Shown here in pieces: positions 1 to 5,766 of a stretch of 6,064 nucleotides of DNA (position 1 is the first letter of the stretch; each line of letters starts with the position of its first letter). This stretch comes from Anaerolineae bacterium (GTDB taxonomy: Bacteria > Chloroflexota > Anaerolineae > JACIWR01), in contig JAGGZG010000324.1 in NCBI GenBank assembly GCA_021162125.1, forward strand, positions 1 through 6,064, written 5' to 3'. The translations under genes and the position numbers were made by a program. The notes under the pieces were generated by a model, which was given only the letters and a program-made list of their open reading frames with translations, did not search any database and had not been told where the DNA came from.

Positions 1-126
1 CGATTGAAATCGCCTCTAGAAGGCTTGCAGCCGAGCGTCCACCTGCGTGGACGCGCCTGTCCACGCAGGTGGACAGCCAGCTTTAGCTCCTCAGGCGCGG
101 TTTCAACCGCTGGTCTGAGTAGTAAC
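1..126. repeat. Palindrome-rich intergenic repeat, copy 1 (left end cut by window)
   Basis: This stretch recurs in the same orientation at 5767-5892, with 6 differences in 126 positions. It contains a perfect inverted repeat with 16-base arms (37-52 and 59-74) around a 6-base loop. Each arm is itself a small palindrome (GTCCAC, 4 bases, GTGGAC), so the core could form a cruciform or a branched hairpin. Near its right side GCGGTT-TC-AACCGC (97-110) is a second hairpin. It is roughly the reverse complement of the left-end sequence GCGATTGAAATCGC, which is complete only in copy 2. The element therefore looks like a small non-coding, MITE- or REP-like unit with imperfect terminal inverted repeats. 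No coding capacity is evident. Whether a transposase mobilises it cannot be told from here. Confidence 0.9.
37..74. repeat. Perfect 16-bp inverted repeat inside repeat copy 1
   Basis: The left arm GTCCACCTGCGTGGAC (37-52) and right arm GTCCACGCAGGTGGAC (59-74) are exact reverse complements separated by GCGCCT. In copy 2 the same structure lies at 5803-5840, with a single mismatch (C at 5804 opposite A at 5839). Retention of the structure in both copies suggests that the fold matters to the element. It has no T-run and is not a typical terminator. Confidence 0.85.
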
Positions 127-127
127 C

Positions 128-133
128 TACAAT
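128..133 (+). promoter_or_regulatory. Possible -10 element for the gyrA operon
   Basis: TACAAT differs from the sigma-70 -10 consensus at one position and lies at the right border of repeat copy 1, about 105 bases before the gyrA start. No good -35 hexamer sits 16-18 bases upstream; TTTCAA at 101-106 is too far away. The call is weak. If it is real, the -35 region would fall inside the repeat, so the repeat would supply part of the promoter. Confidence 0.25.
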
Positions 134-152
134 CTATTTATAGGACGCCAGG

Positions 153-233
153 ATGCGGGAGAGGAGGAGCATGAAGCGGCAGAGCCATCACGGAGAGATC
201 AAACAGTCGAAAAGAGAAACCGAGGAGAGATAA
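153..233 (+). CDS. Possible leader peptide (uORF) before gyrA
   Basis: An open frame begins at ATG 153 (26 codons) or, better, at ATG 171 (20 codons). The second start is preceded by a purine-rich GAGGAGG at 161-167. The peptide from 171 would be MKRQSHHGEIKQSKRETEER, which is highly charged with no membrane segment. Its TAA (231-233) ends 5 bases before the gyrA ATG, and the gyrA ribosome binding site lies inside its last codons. Ribosomes finishing this frame could therefore affect gyrA initiation. I do not recognise the peptide. It may be only a chance ORF in a purine-rich leader. Confidence 0.3.
   Translation: MRERRSMKRQSHHGEIKQSKRETEER
222..230 (+). promoter_or_regulatory. Ribosome binding site for gyrA
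   Basis: GAGGAGAGA contains GGAG at 224-227, 11 bases before the ATG at 239. The spacing is slightly long but usable. The start at 239 is supported because the protein from there has the usual short N-terminus before the conserved SYLDYAMSVIVSRALPDVRDG segment. Confidence 0.6.
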
Positions 234-238
234 CACGA

Positions 239-2677
239 ATGGACGTTGGCACAATCAAACTGATAGACATCGAACGGGAAATGCGCAGCTCGTACCTGGA
301 TTACGCTATGAGCGTGATCGTATCTCGCGCCCTGCCGGACGTGCGCGACGGGCTCAAGCCCGTACACCGGCGCATCCTCTACGCCATGCACGACATGGGT
401 CTGCGCCCCGGTACGTCCTACAGAAAGAGTGCACGCATCGTCGGTGAGGTGCTGGGTAAGTATCACCCTCACGGCGACGCCGCCGTGTACGATGCTATGG
501 CCCGCATGGCTCAGGACTTCTCCATGCGTTACCTGCTGGTGGATGGTCAGGGCAACTTTGGTAGCGTGGACGGTGATGCCCCCGCCGCTATGCGTTACAC
601 CGAAGCCCGCCTGTCGGCCATCGCCGAGGAGATGCTCCTCGACATTGATAAAGACACCGTCGAGTTCGTTGACAACTTCGACGGTACGCTGAAAGAGCCG
701 GAGGTACTGCCCGCCAGGTTGCCCAATCTTCTGCTCAACGGCTCGTCAGGCATCGCTGTGGGCATGGCTACTAATATCCCGCCTCACAATCTGAACGAGT
801 TGTGCGACACCTTGATCTACCTCATTGATCACTACGACGAGGTGGACGAAATCACAGTGGACGATCTGATGGAATACCTGCCCGGCCCGGATTTTCCCAC
901 CGGGGGGATCATCCTCGGTCAGGAGGGCATCCGCGCGGCCTACGCCACCGGCAAGGGCCGGGTGGTTGTCCGCGCTGTGACCCACATCGAGGAGATGCGC
1001 GGCAATCGGCATCGCATTGTCGTCACCCAACTCCCCTACCAGGTGAACAAATCGGCGCTCATCGAGCGCATCGCTGGCATGGTGCGCAGTGGCCGCCTGG
1101 ATGCCATTGCTGATTTGCGTGACGAATCCGACCGGCGGGGGATGAGCATAATCATCGAGCTCAAGCGCGGATCCCAGCCGCGCAAGGTGCTCAACCAACT
1201 GCTCAAGTACACCCCGCTGCAAACCACCTTCGGGGTCAACTTGTTGGCCCTGGTGGACGGTGCGCCACGGGTGCTCTCCCTCAAACGCGCCCTGCAATTG
1301 TACGTTCGGCACCGCCAGGAGGTCATCACCCGCCGTTCGCGTTACGAGCTGGAGCGCGCCCGGCATCGCGCTCACATCCTGGAGGGTCTGCGTATCGCCC
1401 TGGACAACCTGGACGCGGTGATCGAGACCATCCGCCGCTCCCCTGACGCTGAGACCGCCCACACCCGCCTGAGGAAACGTTTCAAGCTCAGCGATCTCCA
1501 GGCCCAGGCCATCCTGGACATGCAATTGCGTCGCCTGGCTGCGCTGGAGCGCAAGAAGATCGAAGACGAGTACGCCGGGGTGATCAAGACCATCGCCTAT
1601 CTGGAGGACCTGCTGGCTCACCCGCGAAAAATACTGGCCCTGATCAAGAACGATCTGCTGGATCTGAAAAAACGCTTCGGCGACCCGCGCCGCACCCACA
1701 TCGCCGTCGAGGCCGAGGAAGAACTGGAAGAGGAAGACCTCATCCCGGAGGAGCAAGTGCTTATCTCCATCACCCAGCGGGGATACATCAAACGCACTCC
1801 GGTGCGGGCTTACCGCGCCGGACGAGGGGTGACGGGGATGACCACCCGCGAGGAGGACGCCGTGCTTTACCTCTTCACGGCGGGCACGCTGGACAGCGTC
1901 CTCTTCTTCACCAACGCCGGCAAGGTCTACCAGGAGAAGGTGTACCAGATTCCGGATTCCAACCGTCAGGCCAAAGGCGTCGCCCTGGCCACTCTGCTGG
2001 CGATGGACTCCGACGAGCGCGTGACCGCTGCCCTGGCCGTCCCCGATTTCGAGCAGGCGGAATATCTGACCATGGTTACCCGCCGGGGGCGGATTAAGCG
2101 CACGGCGTTGAGCGAGTTCGCCTCGGTGCGGCCCAGCGGGCTGATCGCCATCAACCTGGATGGAGACGATGAACTCGGCTGGGTGCAGCTCACCAGGGGA
2201 GACCTGGAGGTGATCATCGTCACCGAGCGTGGCCGCGCGCTGCGCTTTAGCGAGGATAAGGTGCGACCCCAGGGACGTGTCGCTGCGGGGGTGTGGGCCA
2301 TCAAGCTCGGCGATGGCGATCTCGTGGCCAGCATGGAGGTGGTTGATCCGGAGGGCGAATTGCTGATAGTCACCGCCCAGGGTTGGGGCAAGCGCACCCC
2401 ACTCAGCGAGTATCCCGCTAAAGGCCGCCACACGGGTGGGGTGATCACCCTGCCGGACAAGTACCTGCCTCGGACGGGGCCCATCGCTGCTGCACGGGTG
2501 GTTCGGCCCGACGACGAGGTCATGCTTATCTCCGCCGAGGGTGCGGCTTTACGTTTGCCGGTGAAATCGTTCCCACTGATGGGACGTGCCACGCGAGGCC
2601 GAAAAGTGAAGGCGCTGAAGCTACGCGCGGGAGACAGTGTGGCCTCGGTGGCCCGCTTGGAGGGAGAGGAAGGATGA
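239..2677 (+). CDS. gyrA: DNA gyrase subunit A (type IIA topoisomerase A subunit)
   Basis: This is the DNA breakage-reunion subunit of a type IIA topoisomerase. With GyrB it passes one duplex through another and uses ATP to introduce negative supercoils in the cytoplasm. The protein has 812 residues, close to the usual bacterial length. The N-terminal part carries the conserved SYLDYAMSVIVSRALPDVRDG block (18-38), the HPHGD quinolone-pocket helix (76-80) and the active-site tyrosine Y120 in AAMRYTEARLS. Tower and coiled-coil gate regions follow to about 480. An acidic linker (491-501, EAEEELEEEDL) leads to a C-terminal propeller with six recognisable blade motifs, near 508, 554, 610, 658, 708 and 761. 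Two points are odd. The position equivalent to E. coli Ser83 is Ala81, while Asp85 matches Asp87. The GyrA-box is shortened to YRAGRGVTGM (525-534), apparently lacking the QRRG part. A topoisomerase IV-like paralogue (ParC-type) is the main alternative. The next gene starts one base after the stop. Confidence 0.95.
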   Translation: MDVGTIKLIDIEREMRSSYLDYAMSVIVSRALPDVRDGLKPVHRRILYAMHDMGLRPGTSYRKSARIVGEVLGKYHPHGDAAVYDAMARMAQDFSMRYLLVDGQGNFGSVDGDAPAAMRYTEARLSAIAEEMLLDIDKDTVEFVDNFDGTLKEPEVLPARLPNLLLNGSSGIAVGMATNIPPHNLNELCDTLIYLIDHYDEVDEITVDDLMEYLPGPDFPTGGIILGQEGIRAAYATGKGRVVVRAVTHIEEMRGNRHRIVVTQLPYQVNKSALIERIAGMVRSGRLDAIADLRDESDRRGMSIIIELKRGSQPRKVLNQLLKYTPLQTTFGVNLLALVDGAPRVLSLKRALQLYVRHRQEVITRRSRYELERARHRAHILEGLRIALDNLDAVIETIRRSPDAETAHTRLRKRFKLSDLQAQAILDMQLRRLAALERKKIEDEYAGVIKTIAYLEDLLAHPRKILALIKNDLLDLKKRFGDPRRTHIAVEAEEELEEEDLIPEEQVLISITQRGYIKRTPVRAYRAGRGVTGMTTREEDAVLYLFTAGTLDSVLFFTNAGKVYQEKVYQIPDSNRQAKGVALATLLAMDSDERVTAALAVPDFEQAEYLTMVTRRGRIKRTALSEFASVRPSGLIAINLDGDDELGWVQLTRGDLEVIIVTERGRALRFSEDKVRPQGRVAAGVWAIKLGDGDLVASMEVVDPEGELLIVTAQGWGKRTPLSEYPAKGRHTGGVITLPDKYLPRTGPIAAARVVRPDDEVMLISAEGAALRLPVKSFPLMGRATRGRKVKALKLRAGDSVASVARLEGEEG
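2661..2673 (+). promoter_or_regulatory. Ribosome binding site fixing the start of the COG2865-type gene
   Basis: The purine run AGGGAGAGGAAGG overlaps the last codons of the upstream gene and ends 5 bases before ATG 2679. It supports 2679 over the longer in-frame start at 2637, which would give a Trp/Arg-rich extension unlike the family. The ATG at 2674 is out of frame. Confidence 0.7.
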
Positions 2678-2678
2678 G

Positions 2679-4046
2679 ATGACGTTTGCACACCTGCTGG
2701 AGAAAGGTCCCGGACAGACAGTCGAGTTCCTGGCCGATTTGGACGCCGACTCCCTGGCCGAGGTTCTGGTCGCCTTCGCCAACGGTGATGGAGGCACAGT
2801 ACTGGTCGGCGTGAGTGCGGATGGCGAGGTCAACGGCAACCTGTTGGCTGAGGACGTGGAGGGTGCGTTGATGCAAGCGCTGGGCCAATGCCGCCCGCCG
2901 GTGCGTACCGAGTGGAAGCAGATGGATACTCACCACGGGACGGTGATCACCCTGGAAGTGCCGCGCAGCACTGAACTTCACACCCTGGCCGACGGGCGGG
3001 TGCTCATCCGCTCCGGGGCCAGGAACCGTCCACTGGGTGGCGAGGAGGTGCGCCACCTGGCAGCCACCAAATCCAGCGGCGATTTCGAGATGGAGATCGT
3101 AGCCGGGGCCACCCGTGCCGACCTGGACGACGAGCTCATCGCCGAGTACGTCGCCAAGCGCGAGGAAAAGCAGCGGCGACCGGTCGCACGGCCAATCGAG
3201 GAGCTTCTGGTGGAGATTGGGGCCACGACGGGGGCGGGAGAACCAACCGTAGCTGGCATACTCCTTCTTGGGCGGAACCCGCAGGAGTTCATCCCTCAGA
3301 GTGGGCTGGTCTTCGTCCGCTTCGAGGGTACGGAGGCACGAGGGCCGGGCGGTTTGCCCGGCTACTCCCGCCGCGAGGAGATCAGCGGGCCGCTGCCCCG
3401 CTTGCTCGAGGCCGCCTGGCAGGTCACGTGGGAGGAGATGCGCGTCGGCGCGGTGGTCAAAGGGCTGGTCCGCGAGGAGACCACCGAGTATCCGCCCTTC
3501 GCCGTGCGCGAGGCGCTGGTTAATGCGGTGTGTCACCGCGATTACCGGCTGAGCGGACGGCGCATCGAGGTGCGCATGTTCGACGACCGGCTGGAAGTGA
3601 TCAGCCCCGGCGGTTTGCCCGGCTACATCACGCTGGATAACATCGTGGAGGAGCACTTCTCACGGAACCCGCGCATCGTGGCCGGGCTGTTCCAGTGGGG
3701 ATTCATCGAGGAGCTGGGGCTGGGGATTGATCGCATGATCGAGGAAATGCTACAGGCCGGCCACCCGGCGCCGACTTTCCGCGCCACGCCGTACTCGTTT
3801 ACCGTGAGCCTGGCCAACGTGCGCGAACGGCGGGGTATCCCGGCCTGGCAGCGCAGCATGAACGAGCGGCAGTTGCGGGCCATGCAATACGTGCGCGAAC
3901 AGGGAAGCATCACCAACCGCGAATATCGCACCCTCTGCCCGGACGTCAGCGCGGAGACCTTGCGCCTGGACCTGGTAGACCTGGTTGAGCGAGGGCTGTT
4001 GCTCAAGGTCGGAGCCAAGAAGGGAACGTATTACATCTTGAAGTAG
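2679..4046 (+). CDS. COG2865-type ATP-binding transcriptional regulator (AlbA_2 / HATPase_c_4 / winged HTH)
   Basis: A predicted cytoplasmic regulator of 455 residues whose exact role is unknown. Residues about 10-130 form an AlbA_2 (Schlafen-like) domain: TVEF at 14-17, AFANGDGGTVLVGV at 32-45, and a strand region up to VLIRSGARNRPLGGEEVRHL (108-127). The usual EFK lysine of the N-terminal motif is Leu here. Residues about 265-375 match the GHKL-like ATP-binding fold of this family: REALVNAVCHRDY (277-289), DDRLEVISPGGLPGYI (302-317), SRNPRIV (328-334) and EELGLGIDRM (344-353). Residues about 394-455 form a winged helix-turn-helix (MNERQLRAMQYVREQG, then SAETLRLDLVDLVERGLL), as expected for DNA binding. 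The start follows the gyrA-like stop after one base (TGA-G-ATG), so co-transcription and translational coupling are likely. Family members occur in many contexts, including beside toxin-antitoxin and mobile loci. A specific link to gyrase control is only a guess. Confidence 0.9.
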   Translation: MTFAHLLEKGPGQTVEFLADLDADSLAEVLVAFANGDGGTVLVGVSADGEVNGNLLAEDVEGALMQALGQCRPPVRTEWKQMDTHHGTVITLEVPRSTELHTLADGRVLIRSGARNRPLGGEEVRHLAATKSSGDFEMEIVAGATRADLDDELIAEYVAKREEKQRRPVARPIEELLVEIGATTGAGEPTVAGILLLGRNPQEFIPQSGLVFVRFEGTEARGPGGLPGYSRREEISGPLPRLLEAAWQVTWEEMRVGAVVKGLVREETTEYPPFAVREALVNAVCHRDYRLSGRRIEVRMFDDRLEVISPGGLPGYITLDNIVEEHFSRNPRIVAGLFQWGFIEELGLGIDRMIEEMLQAGHPAPTFRATPYSFTVSLANVRERRGIPAWQRSMNERQLRAMQYVREQGSITNREYRTLCPDVSAETLRLDLVDLVERGLLLKVGAKKGTYYILK

Positions 4047-4052
4047 AACTTC

Positions 4053-4085
4053 AGGTGACGGTCACCTCACAGGTGACCGTCACCT
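4053..4085. repeat. Tandem 15-bp palindromes forming a perfect 33-bp inverted repeat
   Basis: Two copies of AGGTGACNGTCACCT (4053-4067 with N=G, 4071-4085 with N=C) are separated by CAC. Each copy is a palindrome about a single central base, and the two copies are also perfect reverse complements of each other. In RNA this gives a 15-bp stem with a 3-base loop, or two smaller hairpins. It starts 6 bases after the stop of the upstream gene and ends 3 bases before the ribosome binding site of the lipoprotein gene. No T-run follows, so a standard intrinsic terminator is unlikely. It could be a double operator, an mRNA processing or stability hairpin, or a dispersed repeat. Confidence 0.85.
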
Positions 4086-4088
4086 ATA

Positions 4089-4095
4089 AGGGAGG
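4089..4095 (+). promoter_or_regulatory. Ribosome binding site of the lipoprotein gene
   Basis: AGGGAGG lies 6 bases before ATG 4102, a strong Shine-Dalgarno sequence with good spacing. It sits immediately after the tandem palindrome, so a protein or fold at the palindrome could block it. Confidence 0.75.
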
Positions 4096-4101
4096 CTGAA
4101 A

Positions 4102-5235
4102 ATGATACGTAAAGTGCTCGAAACGCTGGTGTTAGTTTTGCTGCTGGTTGCCTGCGTGAGACCCTCATCCACTCCCTCGCCACCACCGACGACTCTCCGA
4201 ATTGCTTTAATCTTCCCTACAGAAAATCTGAGTGTCGGAGAAATGGCGTTGGCCGCACAACAGGGTGCTCTATTGGCGATTGAACAACGTAACAGTGCGG
4301 GTGGTGTTCTCGGCCTGCCAATCGAAGCGGTGAGCTTCGATTCGAAGTGCACTGCCGAAGGAGGGCAACAAGCCCTCAGCGAAGCCGAGGGGCAAAATCT
4401 CACATTTATCGTTGGCGGGCTGTGCGCCAGCGAGGCCGTTGCTATCTCTGAAGGAATCGCACCTGAGAAAAGCGTTTTTCTCTCACTCAATGCGCATCCG
4501 CGTGTGGCAGTTGATGACAGCGGAAAGTACAAACCGGGAGTGTACGTCATACCACTCCCCGATATGGTGCAGGCTCAAGCAATGGCCCATTACGCGCGCG
4601 AGCAACTGCACGCTCAGACCGCGGCCACGCTGCACGATGAGAGAAGTTCATCGGGCGCTAATCTGACAGAGACATTTTCCCAGGTTTTCGTTGAGGACGG
4701 GGGTGAGATTGTGGAGGCAACCAACTACTCCGGTGTTGTGAAGGACTACACCGCTCAACTGGCACCCATCGCCGCCGCTTCTCCAGATGTCCTGTTTCTG
4801 CCAAACTGCGCGCCCGAGGTGAACACGGCGGCCGCTCAGGCCCGGCAGATGGGCATTGAGGCCATTTTGCTGGGGTGCGATAGTTGGAGCTACGATCTGG
4901 ACGCACAAGCTGTGAAAAGTGGCTACTATTGCACAGAATTCACCGTCCTCGATCCACAGGTTCAAGCGTTTCTGGAGGACTACGACGCGCGCTTTGGCAG
5001 TGAGGCCGATGTCTTCGCCGCTTTGGGATACGATGCCATCCGGGTATTGTTGAATGCAATCGAGGAAGCCGGAACGACCAACGTTGCAGATGTGCAGCAG
5101 GCATTGCTGGAGTCAACGTTCCAGGGTTTGACCGGCCCCATCTACTTTGACCAAGCCGGCCAGGCTCACAAGAACCTGGCGCTCATTCAGGTCAAGGACG
5201 GAGAACAACGGTTTGTTGCTTACATAACCCCCTGA
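4102..5235 (+). CDS. ABC transporter substrate-binding lipoprotein, branched-chain amino acid (LivJ) type
   Basis: A 377-residue exported binding protein of the Peripla_BP_6 / type I periplasmic-binding fold, expected to capture a small ligand outside the membrane and deliver it to an ABC permease. The N-terminus is a lipoprotein signal: MIRKV, a hydrophobic run (about 6-16) and lipobox LVAC with Cys18. A Ser/Thr/Pro linker (21-31) follows. The mature domain begins LRIALIFP (32-39), then has GALLAIEQRNSAGGVLG (55-71), a segment typical of the family, and FIVGGLCASEAVAISEG (102-118) in the ligand-cleft region. YDAIRVLLNAIEEAG (310-324) and LTGPIYFDQAGQAHKNLALI (343-362) match the usual C-terminal end. 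The length is normal, with no frameshift. The ligand cannot be read from the sequence; the family binds amino acids, amides, urea and aromatic compounds. No permease or ATPase gene lies in the window, so it is either an orphan or its partners lie elsewhere. By eye its base composition is less GC-rich than the two genes before it. Confidence 0.93.
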   Translation: MIRKVLETLVLVLLLVACVRPSSTPSPPPTTLRIALIFPTENLSVGEMALAAQQGALLAIEQRNSAGGVLGLPIEAVSFDSKCTAEGGQQALSEAEGQNLTFIVGGLCASEAVAISEGIAPEKSVFLSLNAHPRVAVDDSGKYKPGVYVIPLPDMVQAQAMAHYAREQLHAQTAATLHDERSSSGANLTETFSQVFVEDGGEIVEATNYSGVVKDYTAQLAPIAAASPDVLFLPNCAPEVNTAAAQARQMGIEAILLGCDSWSYDLDAQAVKSGYYCTEFTVLDPQVQAFLEDYDARFGSEADVFAALGYDAIRVLLNAIEEAGTTNVADVQQALLESTFQGLTGPIYFDQAGQAHKNLALIQVKDGEQRFVAYITP

Positions 5236-5256
5236 TACTATTCCCAGCAGGACAAC

Positions 5257-5292
5257 AAAGTGCAACGCATTTCCCGAAGTGCGACGCACTTT
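5257..5292. repeat. Second tandem pair of 15-bp palindromes
   Basis: The motif AAGTGCRACGCAYTT occurs at 5258-5272 (AAGTGCAACGCATTT) and 5277-5291 (AAGTGCGACGCACTT), separated by CCCG. The second copy is a perfect 6-bp stem with a 3-base loop; the first has one G-T pair. The outer AAAGTGC (5257-5263) and GCACTTT (5286-5292) can also pair. The pair lies 21 bases after the lipoprotein stop. The plan resembles the pair before that gene (two 15-mers, short spacer), with an unrelated sequence. Confidence 0.8.
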
Positions 5293-5302
5293 ACATATCC
5301 CA

Positions 5303-5334
5303 AATTTATCCCAAGTTGCGATTTGGGATAAATT
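5303..5334. terminator. AT-rich hairpin between convergent reading frames
   Basis: AATTTATCCCAA (5303-5314) and TTGGGATAAATT (5323-5334) are exact reverse complements around an 8-base loop. The hairpin lies between the plus-strand lipoprotein gene and the minus-strand IS110/PIN remnant, where a bidirectional transcription stop would be useful. No clear T-run follows in either direction, so terminator function is uncertain. TATCCCAAAT at 5296-5305 can pair with ATTTGGGATA at 5321-5330, so two overlapping left arms compete for one right arm. Confidence 0.4.
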
Positions 5335-5345
5335 CCTCCGGTGCT

Positions 5346-5522
5346 TCAGATACCCCCATCGTTGTTGTACTCCCCCAGATACTGCGACAGAAACTGTCCT
5401 GGCGTGGCTATAATCGGGCCGAGATTAGCCTGTAGCAAAGTGTCGGTCATGAGGTGCTTTTTGTCCAGGGTCAGGAGATAGTCCGCTCTGCTACGGACGG
5501 CAGCGGCCAGGACGTGGGCGTC
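5346..5522 (-). pseudogene. C-terminal fragment of a PIN-domain (VapC/PIN_3-like) protein
   Basis: This is the distal part of the chimeric frame. DAHVLAAAVRSRADYLLTLD, then KKHLM and IIATPGQFLSQYL, match the C-terminal half of PIN-domain RNases, often toxin components. Two conserved acidic positions are present: the Asp of DAHVLAAA and the Asp of TLDKKH. The N-terminal half with the first catalytic Asp and the central Glu is absent, so nuclease activity is not expected. No antitoxin gene is visible next to it. An intact PIN gene was probably disrupted here by an IS110-type insertion or by recombination. Confidence 0.65.
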
Positions 5523-5762
5523 CACCAGTTCGTTGCGCACCCGCTTGGAGAGCACCTCGGTCATGTGCTCGGTGGTGCGCGGGTTGTAGAGCACACGGGC
5601 CAAGTTGGGACGAGCGGCCAAGAAGTCCCACCAGGCCCAGTAGTAGATGCCGCTGGTCTCCATGGCCAGCACAATGATGCGCAGGTGGTGTCGGTAGCAT
5701 AGGCTCTCCAGCCATCCCCAAGCCTGCTCGAATCCGAACGGGTTGTTGGGGACTTGCGAAAG
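5346..5762 (-). pseudogene. Chimeric remnant: IS110-type transposase N-terminal part joined to a PIN-domain C-terminus
   Basis: Reading on the minus strand from just after an in-frame TAA (5763-5765), the frame is open for 138 codons to TGA at 5346-5348. The first 80 or so residues resemble the DEDD domain of IS110-family transposases. VPNNPFGFEQAWGWLESLCY is followed by LAMETSGIYYWAWWDFLAA, containing the conserved Glu of the ETSG motif. NPRTTEHMTEVL and KRVRNELVDA follow, the usual region of the later acidic residues. From DAHVLAAAV onwards the protein instead reads as the end of a PIN-domain ribonuclease. The first catalytic Asp of IS110 and the whole C-terminal Tnp_20 domain are missing. 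There is no ATG at the start of the open frame. A GTG at 5672 would give a 108-residue product, but I see no strong reason to think it is made. The 5' end is cut where repeat copy 2 begins. Most likely decayed mobile-element debris. Confidence 0.7.
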
Positions 5763-5766
5763 TTAG

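Noticed and set aside
746..2431. Long minus-strand open frame (561 codons) opposite gyrA
   Set aside because: It is a mirror of the GC-rich gyrA coding strand. Its translation has no recognisable domain, and gyrA is certain.
2637..2678. Upstream start for the regulator gene at 2637
   Set aside because: It would overlap gyrA by 41 bases and add a Trp/Arg-rich tail unlike the family. ATG 2679 has a well-placed ribosome binding site.
2526..3656. Minus-strand open frame opposite the regulator gene
   Set aside because: It spans the end of gyrA and most of the COG2865-type gene, lacks domain features and is explained by codon bias of the real genes.
4053..4085. Intrinsic terminator after the regulator gene
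   Set aside because: The hairpin is strong but no T-run follows; the next bases are ATAAGGGAGG, the ribosome binding site of the next gene.
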